A DNA stretch of 64,000 nt from Leptospira weilii serovar Ranarum str. ICFT (GCF_000332415.1 NZ_AOHC02000053.1:1-64000), one strand, 5' to 3'. Shown: positions 1-36,015, numbered from the stretch's first letter. Notes: generated from the sequence alone by a model not told the origin. A program made the numbers and translations.

Positions 1-46
1 ACACCTAGTATGAGACGATAGTTTCAATCGAGACAATGAAAAGAGA

Positions 47-427
47 GTGATACTTCAGTATCTCCTTTTGCCTCCGACCGATCCGATCCAGTCTTGTATC
101 AACTCTTTGCAGGCGGCTCAGTCTTGTTTGAACCAGGCTCCCGATTTGCCCACCCCGCTTTCCGAGGCCGCGATCGTTGCCTTGTTCAGCGGAGGAGTCG
201 CTTCGGTCGAATCGTATCAGAATTATTGCAACGTTTTGATGAATTCCCCAACGTTTGCAAAAGTTACAAATCGTGCAAAGGCTTGTGTGATGGATTGCAA
301 TCGTTCGTATTGGGTAAATAAAAATTCCGCGGGAACCTGCGGACAGGACGGGCTTTCTCAGATTACGGGACTGTCGACAGGAACATTCGGTTGTACAAAA
401 GTTTGCACAAGCGTTTCAGGACAATGA
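47..427 (+). CDS. Cysteine-rich hypothetical protein, N-terminus uncertain
   Basis: The frame opens at a GTG (47) after an in-frame stop at 11-13 and encodes 126 residues with eight cysteines, several in close pairs (CVMDC, CTKVC), which suggests a disulfide-bonded exported protein. No normal signal peptide precedes the first cysteine; only a short hydrophobic stretch (ILQYLLLPP) is left. The true N-terminus may therefore have been lost by a frameshift or lie outside what can be read here. I do not recognise the family. It lies 85 bp upstream of the exbB-exbD-tonB genes on the same strand. Confidence 0.5.
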   Translation: MILQYLLLPPTDPIQSCINSLQAAQSCLNQAPDLPTPLSEAAIVALFSGGVASVESYQNYCNVLMNSPTFAKVTNRAKACVMDCNRSYWVNKNSAGTCGQDGLSQITGLSTGTFGCTKVCTSVSGQ

Positions 428-512
428 TGGTGTGTAAAAGAAAAGGATCGGAAAACTGAGTGACTTCGAGACGTCGGTTTTTAAAAATAAAGAATATTAG
501 AGGATTCAGATT

Positions 513-1127
513 ATGACAATGTTTTTGGTTGAATACGGCGAGACTTTCATTTTTGTCGTGATGCTCGTAGCCAGTATAGTAGCTCTCGCAGTAGGAACTG
601 AAAGAATTCTGATTTTTCGTAGAAGTCTGAAGAACACGGAAGTGATACTTCCCGTTTTAACTTCCGAAATCAGAAAAGGCGACTTTGCCGCCGTGAAGTC
701 GATTAGCGCCGAAAATTCCGGAAACATCTACGCAAAATTTTCTCACTTTTCCGTGGAGCATTACGATGCCGGTCACGACGCGCTTTCCGAATTACAAGAA
801 GGAAAAATCATCGGAGAAAGAGTGGAACTTGAAAATCATCTTCCGATTCTCAATACCTTAGGCAACAACGCTCCTTTTATCGGACTTCTCGGGACGGTTC
901 TCGGCGTGATCAAAGCGTTTTACGGACTCGGAACGTTAGGAAGTACAGGAGCGGAGTTCGTGATGAGAAGTATTTCCACCGCTCTTCTTGCAACGGCCGC
1001 CGGTCTCGGTGTGGCTATTCCGGTCGTAATGGCGAACAACTATTTTACTCGTAAGTTGAAAGTGATTCAGGCAAATTTGGAGATTCTTTCCAGAGAGTTT
1101 CTTGCCAGTCTTTCTCGCAAGAAGTAG
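513..1127 (+). CDS. exbB: MotA/TolQ/ExbB family proton channel protein
   Basis: Inner-membrane channel subunit of a TonB-type energy-transduction complex, which uses the proton-motive force with ExbD to energise TonB. The 204-residue protein has the ExbB/TolQ layout: one membrane segment near residues 10-30, a large cytoplasmic loop, then a second pair of segments at about 113-138 (NTLGNNAPFIGLLGTVLGV) and 154-178 (STALLATAAGLGVAIP). The glycine-rich second segment is the family signature. The next gene is exbD, 22 bp downstream, and tonB follows, so this is an operon. TolQ or a MotA-like motor role cannot be excluded, but the tonB neighbour favours ExbB. Confidence 0.9.
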   Translation: MTMFLVEYGETFIFVVMLVASIVALAVGTERILIFRRSLKNTEVILPVLTSEIRKGDFAAVKSISAENSGNIYAKFSHFSVEHYDAGHDALSELQEGKIIGERVELENHLPILNTLGNNAPFIGLLGTVLGVIKAFYGLGTLGSTGAEFVMRSISTALLATAAGLGVAIPVVMANNYFTRKLKVIQANLEILSREFLASLSRKK

Positions 1128-1149
1128 ACTTTTAAAGGAGAATGTGAAT

Positions 1150-1554
1150 ATGGCAGGCTCTGCTCCCTCCGGCGACGGAGAAGAAATAGGCAATATAAAT
1201 ATCACTCCGATGGTGGATGTGATTCTGGTTCTTCTGGTGATTTTTATGGTGACCGCGAACTTCTTAAAAAAAGAATCCATCAACATCAATCTTCCGAAAG
1301 TTGCGGCCGCAGATCCGAACGTGGCCCAATCGGTCCAGGTGGCTTTGACCAAGGACGGAAAAATTCTTTTGGAAGGATCGGATATATCCATTGAAAAACT
1401 GAAGGCGCATCTCGAAAGAGACTCTAAGATCAGACCGAATATGCGTTTGACGCTCTCCGCCGATTCTTCCCTACCTTATGGAAAAATTGCGGAGGCCATG
1501 GGTGTAATCCGCAAAGCCGGAGTCACTAAGATTGCGCTTTCGGTGAAACGTTAG
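1150..1554 (+). CDS. exbD: Biopolymer transport protein ExbD/TolR family
   Basis: Partner of the ExbB channel. The 134-residue protein has a short cytoplasmic N-terminus, one membrane helix at about residues 20-40 and a periplasmic domain. The motif TPMVDVILVLLVIFMV carries the proton-relaying aspartate (Asp23), equivalent to the essential Asp of ExbD/TolR. An AAAGGAG ribosome binding site sits 9 nt before the ATG at 1150. A GTG six bases upstream is too close to that site, so I chose the ATG. It is flanked by exbB and the tonB-like gene with 21-22 bp gaps, so co-transcription is likely. Confidence 0.9.
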   Translation: MAGSAPSGDGEEIGNINITPMVDVILVLLVIFMVTANFLKKESININLPKVAAADPNVAQSVQVALTKDGKILLEGSDISIEKLKAHLERDSKIRPNMRLTLSADSSLPYGKIAEAMGVIRKAGVTKIALSVKR

Positions 1555-1575
1555 GCGAAATAGGTAAGGCGAAGA

Positions 1576-2214
<639 letters not shown>

Positions 2215-2406
2215 ATCCTGGGAGGATGAAATCGAAAAGGCCCGATTTTACCCGATTTCGATCCGGTTCGTTTGCCGGAATCAGTAAACGCGAGATCGAT
2301 CATTCCCTGCCCGCTTTTGCATTGTGCCGTAAAAAATTTCTTGCGGCGACGGTTTGAAAATTCATACTTCATCCTTGGCTGTAAAGACGGCCAGATGGAG
2401 ACAAAA

Positions 2407-2865
2407 ATGAATTGGAAAGCGTTTGTTTGGATCGGTTTATTTCTATTTACTTTACCGCTTCTTTCGGTGCCTACCCCTCCCACACTGGAAAATCAAATCA
2501 AGAATTCCGATTACATCGCGTTGACCCGAATCACAAATGTCCGCGAGAAAAAAATTTCCGATACTTCGATTTCAGTCACTGCGACCGTTGAAATCCTAAA
2601 ACCTTGGAAGGGTGCGGAGAAACTTCCCACGAAGTTTGAAATCGGTTTTATGATCTTTCCGGAACTTTTAGGGAAATGGCTAAAGGCCGCTCCACCGGAA
2701 GGAGATTATATTCTTTTCTTAAATCAAAAAACGGTAAAGGACAGCAAAGGAAACGAATCCTCTTTGATCGTTCTCTACGAACCGCATCCTTTTGCGTTTA
2801 AGGAATATTCCAGAGAAACGGAAGACAAAATCCGAGAAACGGTTCAGTCCCAAAAAGGAAATTAA
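2407..2865 (+). CDS. Exported hypothetical protein
   Basis: 152 residues starting with a signal peptide (MNWKAFVWIGLFLFTLPLLS) and followed by a compact domain beginning near ENQIKNSDYIALTRI. The ATG at 2407 has GGAG six bases upstream; the open frame extends to 2272, but that upstream part lacks a sensible start or signal sequence. The mature part looks like small periplasmic beta-rich proteins of unknown function found in spirochaetes. The gene ends 11 bp before the secreted protease gene, so the two are probably co-transcribed and both act outside the cytoplasm. No function is proposed. Confidence 0.75.
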   Translation: MNWKAFVWIGLFLFTLPLLSVPTPPTLENQIKNSDYIALTRITNVREKKISDTSISVTATVEILKPWKGAEKLPTKFEIGFMIFPELLGKWLKAAPPEGDYILFLNQKTVKDSKGNESSLIVLYEPHPFAFKEYSRETEDKIRETVQSQKGN

Positions 2866-2866
2866 A

Positions 2867-5276
<2,410 letters not shown>

Positions 5277-5297
5277 GGAAGTCGGTTTTAGGTTCTA

Positions 5298-5435
5298 GTG
5301 GATAGGAGGAGTTTACAAGAAATCAGGGTTCAGAGGGATTTTCCTAAAACATGGATTGGGTTTTAACAAGGTAAAATTCCCTGACTCTGTAAATATTGGA
5401 TCCACTGATTTCTAACCATTGTCCACTAGAACCTA
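5298..5435. repeat. Intergenic dispersed repeat with flanking inverted repeat
   Basis: The 428-bp gap between convergent genes (5277-5704) holds no credible gene. An inverted repeat (TAGGTTCTAGTGGATA at 5289-5304; nearly its complement at 5420-5435, 15 of 16 bases) frames a block starting AGTGGATAG, followed by TTCAGAGGGATTTTCCTAAAA and ending CTGACTCTGTAAA. A diverged copy of the same block lies at 26237-26313, also between convergent genes. Function unknown; the location suggests a transcription-end or mobile-relic role. Confidence 0.6.
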
Positions 5436-5554
5436 TCCACAAGTTACTTGGATCGCAAGATAAATCTGTCGGAATTACGACAATCTACTGTGAAACAAGC
5501 AAACCCCACCCTGATTTTGGGTGGCGGGGTGTGGAGGTGGGAAGATTCGGGAAG

Positions 5555-5613
<59 letters not shown>

Positions 5614-5704
5614 ACTTGAAAAATCTGCATTTTTGATCCTCCTTATTCCAAAAACCTACTTAACTTGTGGATAAGGTCAACCTAACGCCTAACAACACCG
5701 ATTC

Positions 5705-7057
<1,353 letters not shown>

Positions 7058-7143
7058 TTTAGCCTTTGTGATTCAAAAAAACCGTCGGGGTTTAAGCCGG
7101 TACGTTCAAACAAGCCCAAATAAAAGATCCGATGAAGGATTTT

Positions 7144-8987
<1,844 letters not shown>

Positions 8988-8997
8988 GTCTTTTCAC

Positions 8998-9973
<976 letters not shown>

Positions 9974-10020
9974 GCGAAACCGTTTCTTCGTTTAACAAAC
10001 TTGGGGTTATAGGCCGTTTG

Positions 10021-10042
10021 GGATTTTCTTTTTAGAAAATCC
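10021..10042. terminator. Hairpin between convergent genes, possible bidirectional terminator
   Basis: GGATTTTCT (10021-10029) and its exact complement (10034-10042) enclose four T's, between the hydrolase gene end and the convergent lipoprotein gene end. A short T-rich stretch follows on the plus strand. The stem is AT-rich, so strength is uncertain. Confidence 0.45.
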
Positions 10043-10065
10043 TTTGTCAAAACCGATCCACGAAT

Positions 10066-10629
10066 TTAAGGTTTGTTTAAAGTTCGATATTGATTGTAAA
10101 GTGTGTCGTCCGAATCGAAAACGGATTCGGATAACGCTAGAATTTCTCCGGAACGAAGAGAAACAACCCTCAGTTGAAGTAAAAAAGTCTGATCACTAAA
10201 TTGCACCGTTCCCAAAAGAAGAAGATCCGCTCCCGATAGTTTCCCGATTTCCAGATTTTGATCCGAAAGTACGAGTCCGGATTTTTGAAAACTTTGTTCG
10301 TCAATGAGCCGGCCCAATTGGGATTTTTCCACGAGTAAAATTTTTCCAGGATCGTACATCTGCGATAGAAGTTGAGAAGAAATCGTAGTTCCCAAAAGTG
10401 TCGCCGAACCGTTTTCGTTTAACAAAGGAAAAACGGCGAGTTTTAACACGCTCCTCTTTTCGGGAAAAGAAATTTCTCGGTTGAGGTCGATCTGTTTTTT
10501 CAATGCCGAGGAAACTTCCTGCAAAACAACGCCTAAAGGTTTCGGAAGATTTCTTTTCGAACGTCCGTTGTTTGCACAGTCGGCGGCGAAAACTACAAAA
10601 AAGAATATGAAAAAAATGGAATGTTTCAT
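10066..10629 (-). CDS. Putative lipoprotein, FlgO/CsgG-like
   Basis: 187 residues with a spirochaetal lipoprotein signal: a Phe/Ile/Val-rich core followed by FAADC, Cys18 being the likely lipidated residue. The remainder (about 65-180) looks like the small alpha/beta domain shared by FlgO and CsgG-type outer-membrane assembly proteins (KLAVFPLLNENGS, ILLVEKSQLGRLIDEQ, GADLLLLGTVQFSDQTFLLQLRVVS). These are typically periplasmic-facing lipoproteins linked to flagellar or secretion structures. The assignment rests on pattern only; the neighbours give no support. Confidence 0.65.
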   Translation of the reverse strand: MKHSIFFIFFFVVFAADCANNGRSKRNLPKPLGVVLQEVSSALKKQIDLNREISFPEKRSVLKLAVFPLLNENGSATLLGTTISSQLLSQMYDPGKILLVEKSQLGRLIDEQSFQKSGLVLSDQNLEIGKLSGADLLLLGTVQFSDQTFLLQLRVVSLRSGEILALSESVFDSDDTLYNQYRTLNKP

Positions 10630-10674
10630 TTAACAATACTTGACCAGGGTAACTCGGTTATACGGAGCGGCGAC

Positions 10675-10719
10675 ACTCCGGAAAAAGCCAAAATCAAAAA
10701 GAAAATGATTTTCCGGAGT
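10675..10719. repeat. Inverted repeat downstream of the TraB-like gene
   Basis: ACTCCGGAAAA (10675-10685) and its exact complement (10709-10719) are separated by 23 bases, directly after the stop of the minus-strand TraB-like gene. The GC part of the stem is CCGG. No U-run follows on the minus strand, so it is not a textbook terminator; it could protect the mRNA 3' end. Confidence 0.45.
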
Positions 10720-10726
10720 CTCCAAA

Positions 10727-11953
<1,227 letters not shown>

Positions 11954-12128
11954 TCCAAAAACAGCGTATGAAATCGAGACCCGAGAGTAAAATGAAATTC
12001 TGCCTTTTTCAAATTCAAGTTTCACTTCTTCGAGTCGTCTCAAAAAAGTATTGAAGAATTCGAGACCATCTTGTAATGTCTGGTTACTTTTTTGGAATTA
12101 AAACGAACACCGGGATAACTGGAACCAA

Positions 12129-12635
<507 letters not shown>

Positions 12636-12641
12636 GGAAAG

Positions 12642-14045
<1,404 letters not shown>

Positions 14046-14143
14046 TATATTTGGTTCCTTTTCTTCAAAGCTTTTAGAAAAAGAATATCAAAACCGTATA
14101 AAGGCAACTAACGAGCCCGCTACGGAATAAAAAGGGAAGAAAG

Positions 14144-15040
<897 letters not shown>

Positions 15041-15082
15041 AAAATAGATTCAAAATTTTGAATGAACTTCAACGTCGATGGC

Positions 15083-15137
15083 GACCTCTCCTAGTTCTTA
15101 AAAGAAGGGTTTTCAATCGCCCTTTTGTAGAGAGGTC
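15083..15137. terminator. Nested inverted repeat after the recombinase gene
   Basis: GACCTCTC (15083-15090) and its complement (15130-15137) enclose a second, shorter complementary pair (AAGGG/CCCTT). It lies in the 221-bp gap between the recombinase gene and a convergent gene, where a terminator is expected. No long T-run follows, so the terminator reading is tentative. Confidence 0.4.
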
Positions 15138-15261
15138 CTACCGATATCCACAGAATCGAGTACCGTGAATTTTAAGACGAATTCCCGTTTTAAAGGCAGA
15201 ATCCGGACACTCTATTCAATAACGTGAGTTTCGAGTAAAAGACAATACTCGGGGAAATCTC

Positions 15262-16068
15262 TTAACCTTTGGTATAAACGATTTGTTTCTTGAGTCCTTT
15301 TTTTCGGAGCATCGGGCCTAAGATGGCCGCCGTTCCGGGAAATGCGTTTCCGATTTTGGCAAGAATGCCGCGACTCCTTGGAATCAAAATTTCAAGCGGT
15401 CTTTCGGTAAGAACCTTACCGAGAATGATTTTGGAAACTTCTTCGACCGTTAAGACCTTACCTCCCGAAAAAGTCATCGAAGCCTGTTCGTAATCCTTTT
15501 GCAGATCGAGCATCGGAGTTTTGATCGCGTCCGGACAAACGACCGTGACAAAAACGTTCTTGTCTTTGAGTTCTTGAGCGATCGCAAGTGAAAAACCCCT
15601 CACCGCAAACTTAGAGGTGGAATACAAAGAGATCCCGGAAATCGGAGCCACTCCCGCGAGCGACGCTATGTTTACGATATGTCCGGCTCCGGCCGCAACC
15701 ATTCTTGTCGCCGCTTCCCTCGTTCCGTACATCACACCCTTTGCGTTGATGTCCATATGTCGATCGATATGAGTCGCCGGAACTTCGTAGATATAACCCG
15801 GCAACAGATAACCCGCCACGTTTAGAAGCGCATCGATCTTACCCCATTTTTTGATCGCAAGGTCCGTTACTTTTTTCCAATCGCCGGGAGAAGTTACGTC
15901 GAGTTTGGAAACAAGGACGCGATCTTTTTCATTCTTCCAAGGGGCGGCGAATTTTTTGAGTTCCTTCTCGTTGATATCCGTGATTAAAATCGAATGTCCC
16001 GCGGCAAAAGCGTCTTCCGCTAATTTTTTTCCAAGACCGCCCGCGCACCCTGTAATGAATAAAATCAT
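15262..16068 (-). CDS. Short-chain dehydrogenase/reductase
   Basis: 268 residues of the classical SDR fold. The nucleotide-binding loop TGCAGGLG is near residues 6-13, followed by LLNVAG, the catalytic Ser in VNIASLAG and the Tyr-Lys pair in YSTSK. The substrate cannot be told; a basic C-terminal tail (RKKGLKKQIVYTK) is unusual and may be membrane-facing. It lies 11 bp downstream of the metallo-beta-lactamase-fold gene on the same strand, so they are probably co-transcribed and may act in one lipid or detoxification pathway (inference). Confidence 0.87.
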   Translation of the reverse strand: MILFITGCAGGLGKKLAEDAFAAGHSILITDINEKELKKFAAPWKNEKDRVLVSKLDVTSPGDWKKVTDLAIKKWGKIDALLNVAGYLLPGYIYEVPATHIDRHMDINAKGVMYGTREAATRMVAAGAGHIVNIASLAGVAPISGISLYSTSKFAVRGFSLAIAQELKDKNVFVTVVCPDAIKTPMLDLQKDYEQASMTFSGGKVLTVEEVSKIILGKVLTERPLEILIPRSRGILAKIGNAFPGTAAILGPMLRKKGLKKQIVYTKG

Positions 16069-16079
16069 ATTCTATTTCC

Positions 16080-17180
<1,101 letters not shown>

Positions 17181-17240
17181 CTCTTTTAATTTCCTCGGAT
17201 TGTATTTTCTCTCTTAATTTTTGAAAGTGAATGGAAACGA

Positions 17241-17609
<369 letters not shown>

Positions 17610-17805
17610 ATGCCGGTTCCCTTATGAAACGGTTTTAGGTTTGCTCCGAAACCGTTGTTTTGTTTTTGAAAATTTTGTCGTGTAGCCCAAAGTATAAACT
17701 TACCCACAAATTACTCAGTAAGATTATGACCCGAAAAGATTGCACGTCCGATCCAGTCTCCACGGAAGAATGAACTTTGGCAACGATTGTTTATGGGAAC
17801 TTTCC

Positions 17806-19980
17806 TTACTTTTCCAAAAGATGTTGGACTCCGATCCAATTTCCGTTAGGCGGGGAAGCGATGTATTCCTGACATCGTTTGCGGTAAAGAATCGAAACGA
17901 TGTCCTCCGGAAAAACCTTAAGCGCCTGTTCGAAGTTGATGAGAGCTTCTTGAAAATCCGCGACCTTATACAGAATGATTCCTCTTGTGATCAAAGGAAG
18001 AGTCGCGTCTTTCAGTTTTCGCATAGGAGGTACGTCCGCTTCGTAAACCTCGTAAATGATGATCGGATCCGTTTTTCCTTTTACTACGACGGAATCGATT
18101 TCACGAATCGCAAGATCGTCCGCGATCGTCATGGAAGAAAGAGTATTTTTTGTAATCAGAATGTCGGCGCGATAAAGATTGGTCAGACTTTCCAAACGAG
18201 AAGCGACGTTTACGGTATCTCCGATCACGGTCGTATCCAATCGGGAACGACTTCCTACGGTTCCGAGCATCAGGTTTCCCGTATTGATCCCGATTCCGAT
18301 TTTTAAACCTCGAAAGTGAGAATCCTTTGCTTCCGCGTTAATCGCCTGGACCGCTTTTTTCATTTCGATCGCCGCAAGAATCGCCTTATCCGCGGAAGTT
18401 TTACCGCGAAGACGAGATTGTATCGCTTCCCCTTCTCCCGAAAATAAGGCGAGAATTCCGTCGCCCATAAACTTATCCACGAAACCTTCGTGTTTTTGTA
18501 CCACCGGCTCCATACTTGCGAGGTAGTCGTTGATAAAACGAAAATTTTCCTCCGGGGTCATCTGTTCCGAAATCGTAGTGAACGAACGAATGTCCGTGAA
18601 TAAAACGCTCATCTCTTTGAGAACCGAATCGCCTAGATTTACTTCCACGGCGGAATTTTTTCCAAGAACGTTTAAGAATTGAACCGGAACAAAACGAAAG
18701 AACGCGTTTTTTTGTCTGGCGAGTTCCAACTTCTGTTGACTGAGTTCTATGTTTAAGTCTTCCGATTGGCGATACAAAGAAATGAATCGATTGGCGAGAA
18801 TGACGGTTAACGCGACCACGAAAAGAAAATACGCGAACTGAGTGAAACGAATTCCGGATTGAAAGAAAACCGAATCGATCACGTCGTAAACCGCGATAAA
18901 AACGACCGTAAACATACTCGTCGCCAAAAGAATCGCGTCTTTTTTGCGGAGATAAACCGCCTTACTCATAAAGTAAAGAAGATAAACAAGCGTAGGAAGA
19001 ATGGAAATCTGCCAGATTCTCAAACTTGTCATCGTATATCGAAACGGTTCCGTGAGAGTCGCGACCGCGATCATCACGTTCAAAATCAAAATTCCGAACA
19101 ACACTTTCGAAAACTTGGCTCTTCCGTAAAAGTAATCCTGCATGAACAGCAGAAACAAGGGTGAAAGAAGCGAAACCGAAGAATATTCAATTCTTGTAAT
19201 CCAGGTCGTATCGTGAATCACGTCGAACGCGATGTTGGATCTCGAAAGGGAATACAAAGCCATAAAAACGCTGAAAATTCCGAAATAGAGATTGTACAAG
19301 TCCTCTCTTCTTTTTGCGTAAATGAGAAGATGATAAAGTCCGAAGAAGACGTAAATCGTGTTCAGGCAAAGGTTGACTAACGTGGAAATCTCACCGGAAA
19401 GTTTCGGTTCGGTAGTGAGGGAATAATCTCCGTCGATGTAAAAACCGAGATCCACGTTTTTGGAAAATGCCGAGGCCGGAGCGTCTCCGATCAAACGGAA
19501 AGTCAAAAGATTTTCCCCGGATCTAAGTAAGCTGGAATCGACGGGAAGACGAAAACTTCGGATCGTCCTTCGGACAAACATTTCTTTTCCGGAAGAATCC
19601 AAATGGATTTCCCGAACCAAAGAATGACCGTTTAAAAATATTTCCCAGTTTTCTCCGATCGATTCCAGATACAAAAAGATCGGTCTGTAAATCTTTGTGT
19701 TCCGGAGATCTCCTTCGATGTGAAATCGAGTCTGCAACGTGTATTCTTTCAAACCCGTTCCGATCGGAGTTTCGAAAATTTCGTTTAAAACGATCGGGAA
19801 GGTCGAAATTTTTTTCACTTCGGGAAAAGTCGGATCGATTCCGTTCGGATATTCTTTTTGAAAATCGTCCGTCGCGATCCAATTTCCTTTTCTCAAATCG
19901 ATCGGTTTCCAAAACTCTTGATTTTCTGAAAAAATCAAAGAAGGAATGAGTGTACAAAGGAAGAATAGAATCGTTTTCAA
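17806..19980 (-). CDS. Membrane adenylate/guanylate cyclase with 7TMR-DISM sensor
   Basis: 724 residues: signal peptide (1-18), an extracellular ligand-binding domain (about 60-185) of the 7TMR-DISM type with jelly-roll-like strands, seven membrane helices (about 205-405), a short coiled coil (about 405-440) and a class III cyclase domain (about 455-640) followed by a C-terminal helical repeat. The catalytic domain shows FTDIRSF, VDKFMGDGILALF, and TVIGDTVNVASRLESL. Both metal-binding Asp and the Lys of the adenine-binding set can be seen, so ATP to cAMP is more likely than cGMP. A candidate receptor for extracellular carbohydrate or lipid signals. Confidence 0.88.
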   Translation of the reverse strand: MKTILFFLCTLIPSLIFSENQEFWKPIDLRKGNWIATDDFQKEYPNGIDPTFPEVKKISTFPIVLNEIFETPIGTGLKEYTLQTRFHIEGDLRNTKIYRPIFLYLESIGENWEIFLNGHSLVREIHLDSSGKEMFVRRTIRSFRLPVDSSLLRSGENLLTFRLIGDAPASAFSKNVDLGFYIDGDYSLTTEPKLSGEISTLVNLCLNTIYVFFGLYHLLIYAKRREDLYNLYFGIFSVFMALYSLSRSNIAFDVIHDTTWITRIEYSSVSLLSPLFLLFMQDYFYGRAKFSKVLFGILILNVMIAVATLTEPFRYTMTSLRIWQISILPTLVYLLYFMSKAVYLRKKDAILLATSMFTVVFIAVYDVIDSVFFQSGIRFTQFAYFLFVVALTVILANRFISLYRQSEDLNIELSQQKLELARQKNAFFRFVPVQFLNVLGKNSAVEVNLGDSVLKEMSVLFTDIRSFTTISEQMTPEENFRFINDYLASMEPVVQKHEGFVDKFMGDGILALFSGEGEAIQSRLRGKTSADKAILAAIEMKKAVQAINAEAKDSHFRGLKIGIGINTGNLMLGTVGSRSRLDTTVIGDTVNVASRLESLTNLYRADILITKNTLSSMTIADDLAIREIDSVVVKGKTDPIIIYEVYEADVPPMRKLKDATLPLITRGIILYKVADFQEALINFEQALKVFPEDIVSILYRKRCQEYIASPPNGNWIGVQHLLEK

Positions 19981-20170
19981 AGTTGATGTTTTCCGTTTGA
20001 GAAAATATGAATTTTAATGCAGAAGTATATGAATTAGAAGTTTAGATTGTCTAATTTTCAACATTTTTATTCGGTTCAAATCTTTCGTTTCGTACGGAAA
20101 AGCGGTTGCATCTCTTTTAAAATCCTGATTCTTACATTCATCCGGAATTCAAATCAACGAGGAAATTGAA

Positions 20171-22372
<2,202 letters not shown>

Positions 22373-22414
22373 TATTTTATGTAATTTTAATATTTCATCC
22401 AAACCCATTTTATG

Positions 22415-22516
22415 AGAGTTGTCGAAAAATTAATTCTCCATCTGTTTCTGTTTCATTGAAATGGACGATTGAAGCAGTTTTGTTAATCGGCCACTATGGA
22501 ATTTTTCAACAACTCT
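22415..22516. repeat. Inverted repeat pair, possible MITE relic
   Basis: AGAGTTGTCGAAAAATT (22415-22431) and its near complement (22500-22516, 16 of 17 bases) bracket about 68 bp with no ORF, in the 210-bp gap between the M61 gene and a convergent SDR gene. Terminal inverted repeats with no coding content fit a small non-autonomous element relic. No target duplication was identified. Confidence 0.45.
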
Positions 22517-22582
22517 ATTATGCAGGCTCGGCAATTTTTCGGGAAACCGTTCGTTTCCTTTTATTTCATTGTCCTTAATTAT

Positions 22583-23338
<756 letters not shown>

Positions 23339-23377
23339 CTCTATAACCTACTCTCCCGTATTTCTAGATGACAGAGT

Positions 23378-24279
<902 letters not shown>

Positions 24280-24451
24280 TTCGTTTCTTTTTTAAAAAGG
24301 TTCCTTTATTCAATCCGCCGACAATCTCCGGTTTTCTTTCTCGGTTCCGTTTTTCCCGAAGTTCTCGATTCGTTGAAACTCCTTGACAGGGAGAACTTTC
24401 TTGTGTCCAATGATTGAATTCTCCTTGGAGAATCATCTATTAATTTCCCTT

Positions 24452-26200
<1,749 letters not shown>

Positions 26201-26236
26201 TTCCGACAACTTTTTATAGGACGTATACTCGGATTC

Positions 26237-26313
26237 AGTGGATAGAATTCAGAGGGATTTTTTCCTAAAAGGACGATCAGACTTTAGCAAAGTATGATTT
26301 TCTGATTCTGTAA
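26237..26313. repeat. Second copy of the intergenic repeat at 5298-5393
   Basis: AGTGGATAG, then TTCAGAGGGATTTTTTCCTAAAA and CTGATTCTGTAAAA in the same order as at 5298-5393. It lies between the convergent SpoIIE and phosphofructokinase genes. See the matching element for comparison. Confidence 0.6.
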
Positions 26314-26339
26314 AATCTCTGAAATCTAAACCCTAACTC

Positions 26340-27641
<1,302 letters not shown>

Positions 27642-27687
27642 AGTCGGTTCCTCACATAGATCCTCCTGGAATTCCCGGAAAAATCAC

Positions 27688-27747
<60 letters not shown>

Positions 27748-27752
27748 TTTTT

Positions 27753-28688
<936 letters not shown>

Positions 28689-28739
28689 TTCCCACAACGC
28701 GCCCTTCAGGAAGAGTTGTGTTGAGTTTTTCATTGCGGG

Positions 28740-29069
<330 letters not shown>

Positions 29070-29126
29070 AACTTCAAATTAGACGAAAAAAATCGAATTC
29101 TAAATTCAATCTTCTTGGAACTCTTT

Positions 29127-32867
<3,741 letters not shown>

Positions 32868-32911
32868 GAGTAGTTTCTTTGATGATTCTAAAAAATATAA
32901 TTGCAAATATT

Positions 32912-33211
<300 letters not shown>

Positions 33212-33231
33212 GGTTTTCCAAGAAGACCGAT

Positions 33232-33261
33232 TTTTTCCGGGACTCTAACATCCCGGAAAAA
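33232..33261. other. Perfect 11-bp hairpin between ahcY and the ferredoxin gene
   Basis: TTTTTCCGGGA (33232-33242) and its exact complement (33251-33261) make a stem with an 8-nt loop. On either strand the stem is followed by A's rather than U's, so it is not a typical intrinsic terminator. It may set differing expression or stability of ahcY and metH within one transcript. Confidence 0.55.
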
Positions 33262-33269
33262 GGTTCAGA

Positions 33270-34580
<1,311 letters not shown>

Positions 34581-34581
34581 T

Positions 34582-35559
<978 letters not shown>

Positions 35560-35568
35560 CCAGGATAG

Positions 35569-35590
35569 GATATCAAGATATCTTGATATC
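35569..35590. promoter_or_regulatory. 22-bp perfect palindrome, likely operator of the SahR-like regulator
   Basis: The sequence reads the same on both strands, with the half-site GATATCAAGAT joined to its complement. It lies 9 bp upstream of the regulator's start codon, where binding would block transcription of sahR-ahcY-fdx-metH. A palindrome this long is unlikely by chance and fits a dimeric ArsR-family repressor. Autoregulation is inference. Confidence 0.75.
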
Positions 35591-35635
35591 TGCAAGGCTT
35601 TTTATGCGGGCCGGTGAAAAAGTTTTTGGGAATTT

Positions 35636-35844
35636 TGTGGGAGTTCCCACATTTTCGTTCCAGCCCGGAATTTTGAAGAAACTCATATTTCATCACGGTT
35701 TATAACTCTCCTAAAAGCTCAGGTATTTACTCAGTTTATAGAATTCTGGAAATTCGCAGGAGTTCCCACAAAAATTCAGAATGCAAAGTAAAATCTCCCC
35801 TCTTTTGAAAGGCCCCTTCCATTGAATCTGTGGTAGTTCCCACA
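35636..35844. repeat. Three short palindromic repeats (GTGGGAGTTCCCAC type)
   Basis: Copies at 35636-35651 (TGTGGGAGTTCCCACA, perfect 7-bp arms), 35756-35770 (AGGAGTTCCCACA form) and 35829-35844 (TGTGGTAGTTCCCACA). They lie 70-120 bp apart in the 456-bp gap between the divergent regulator and TetR genes. A related GTAGGAACTCC/GTGGGAACTCC motif is common in Leptospira intergenic DNA. Function unknown. Confidence 0.7.
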
Positions 35845-36015
35845 AAATTCCGGGAAATCAAGATTCACCGTGGGTACGTTTCTTCCCCAAGAATTTTTTC
35901 TTAAATTTGGCTTGCATTTAATATGACCAGTCGCTTTAATGCTATATAAAAAATCTCAGACTTCCAAGCAAAAAGAGATTCATTCAAAGAGAAAGAAACT
36001 CGCTCAAAGAACAAA

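Noticed and set aside
33232..33261. Intrinsic terminator between ahcY and the ferredoxin gene
   Set aside because: The hairpin is followed by A's on both strands, not a U-run.
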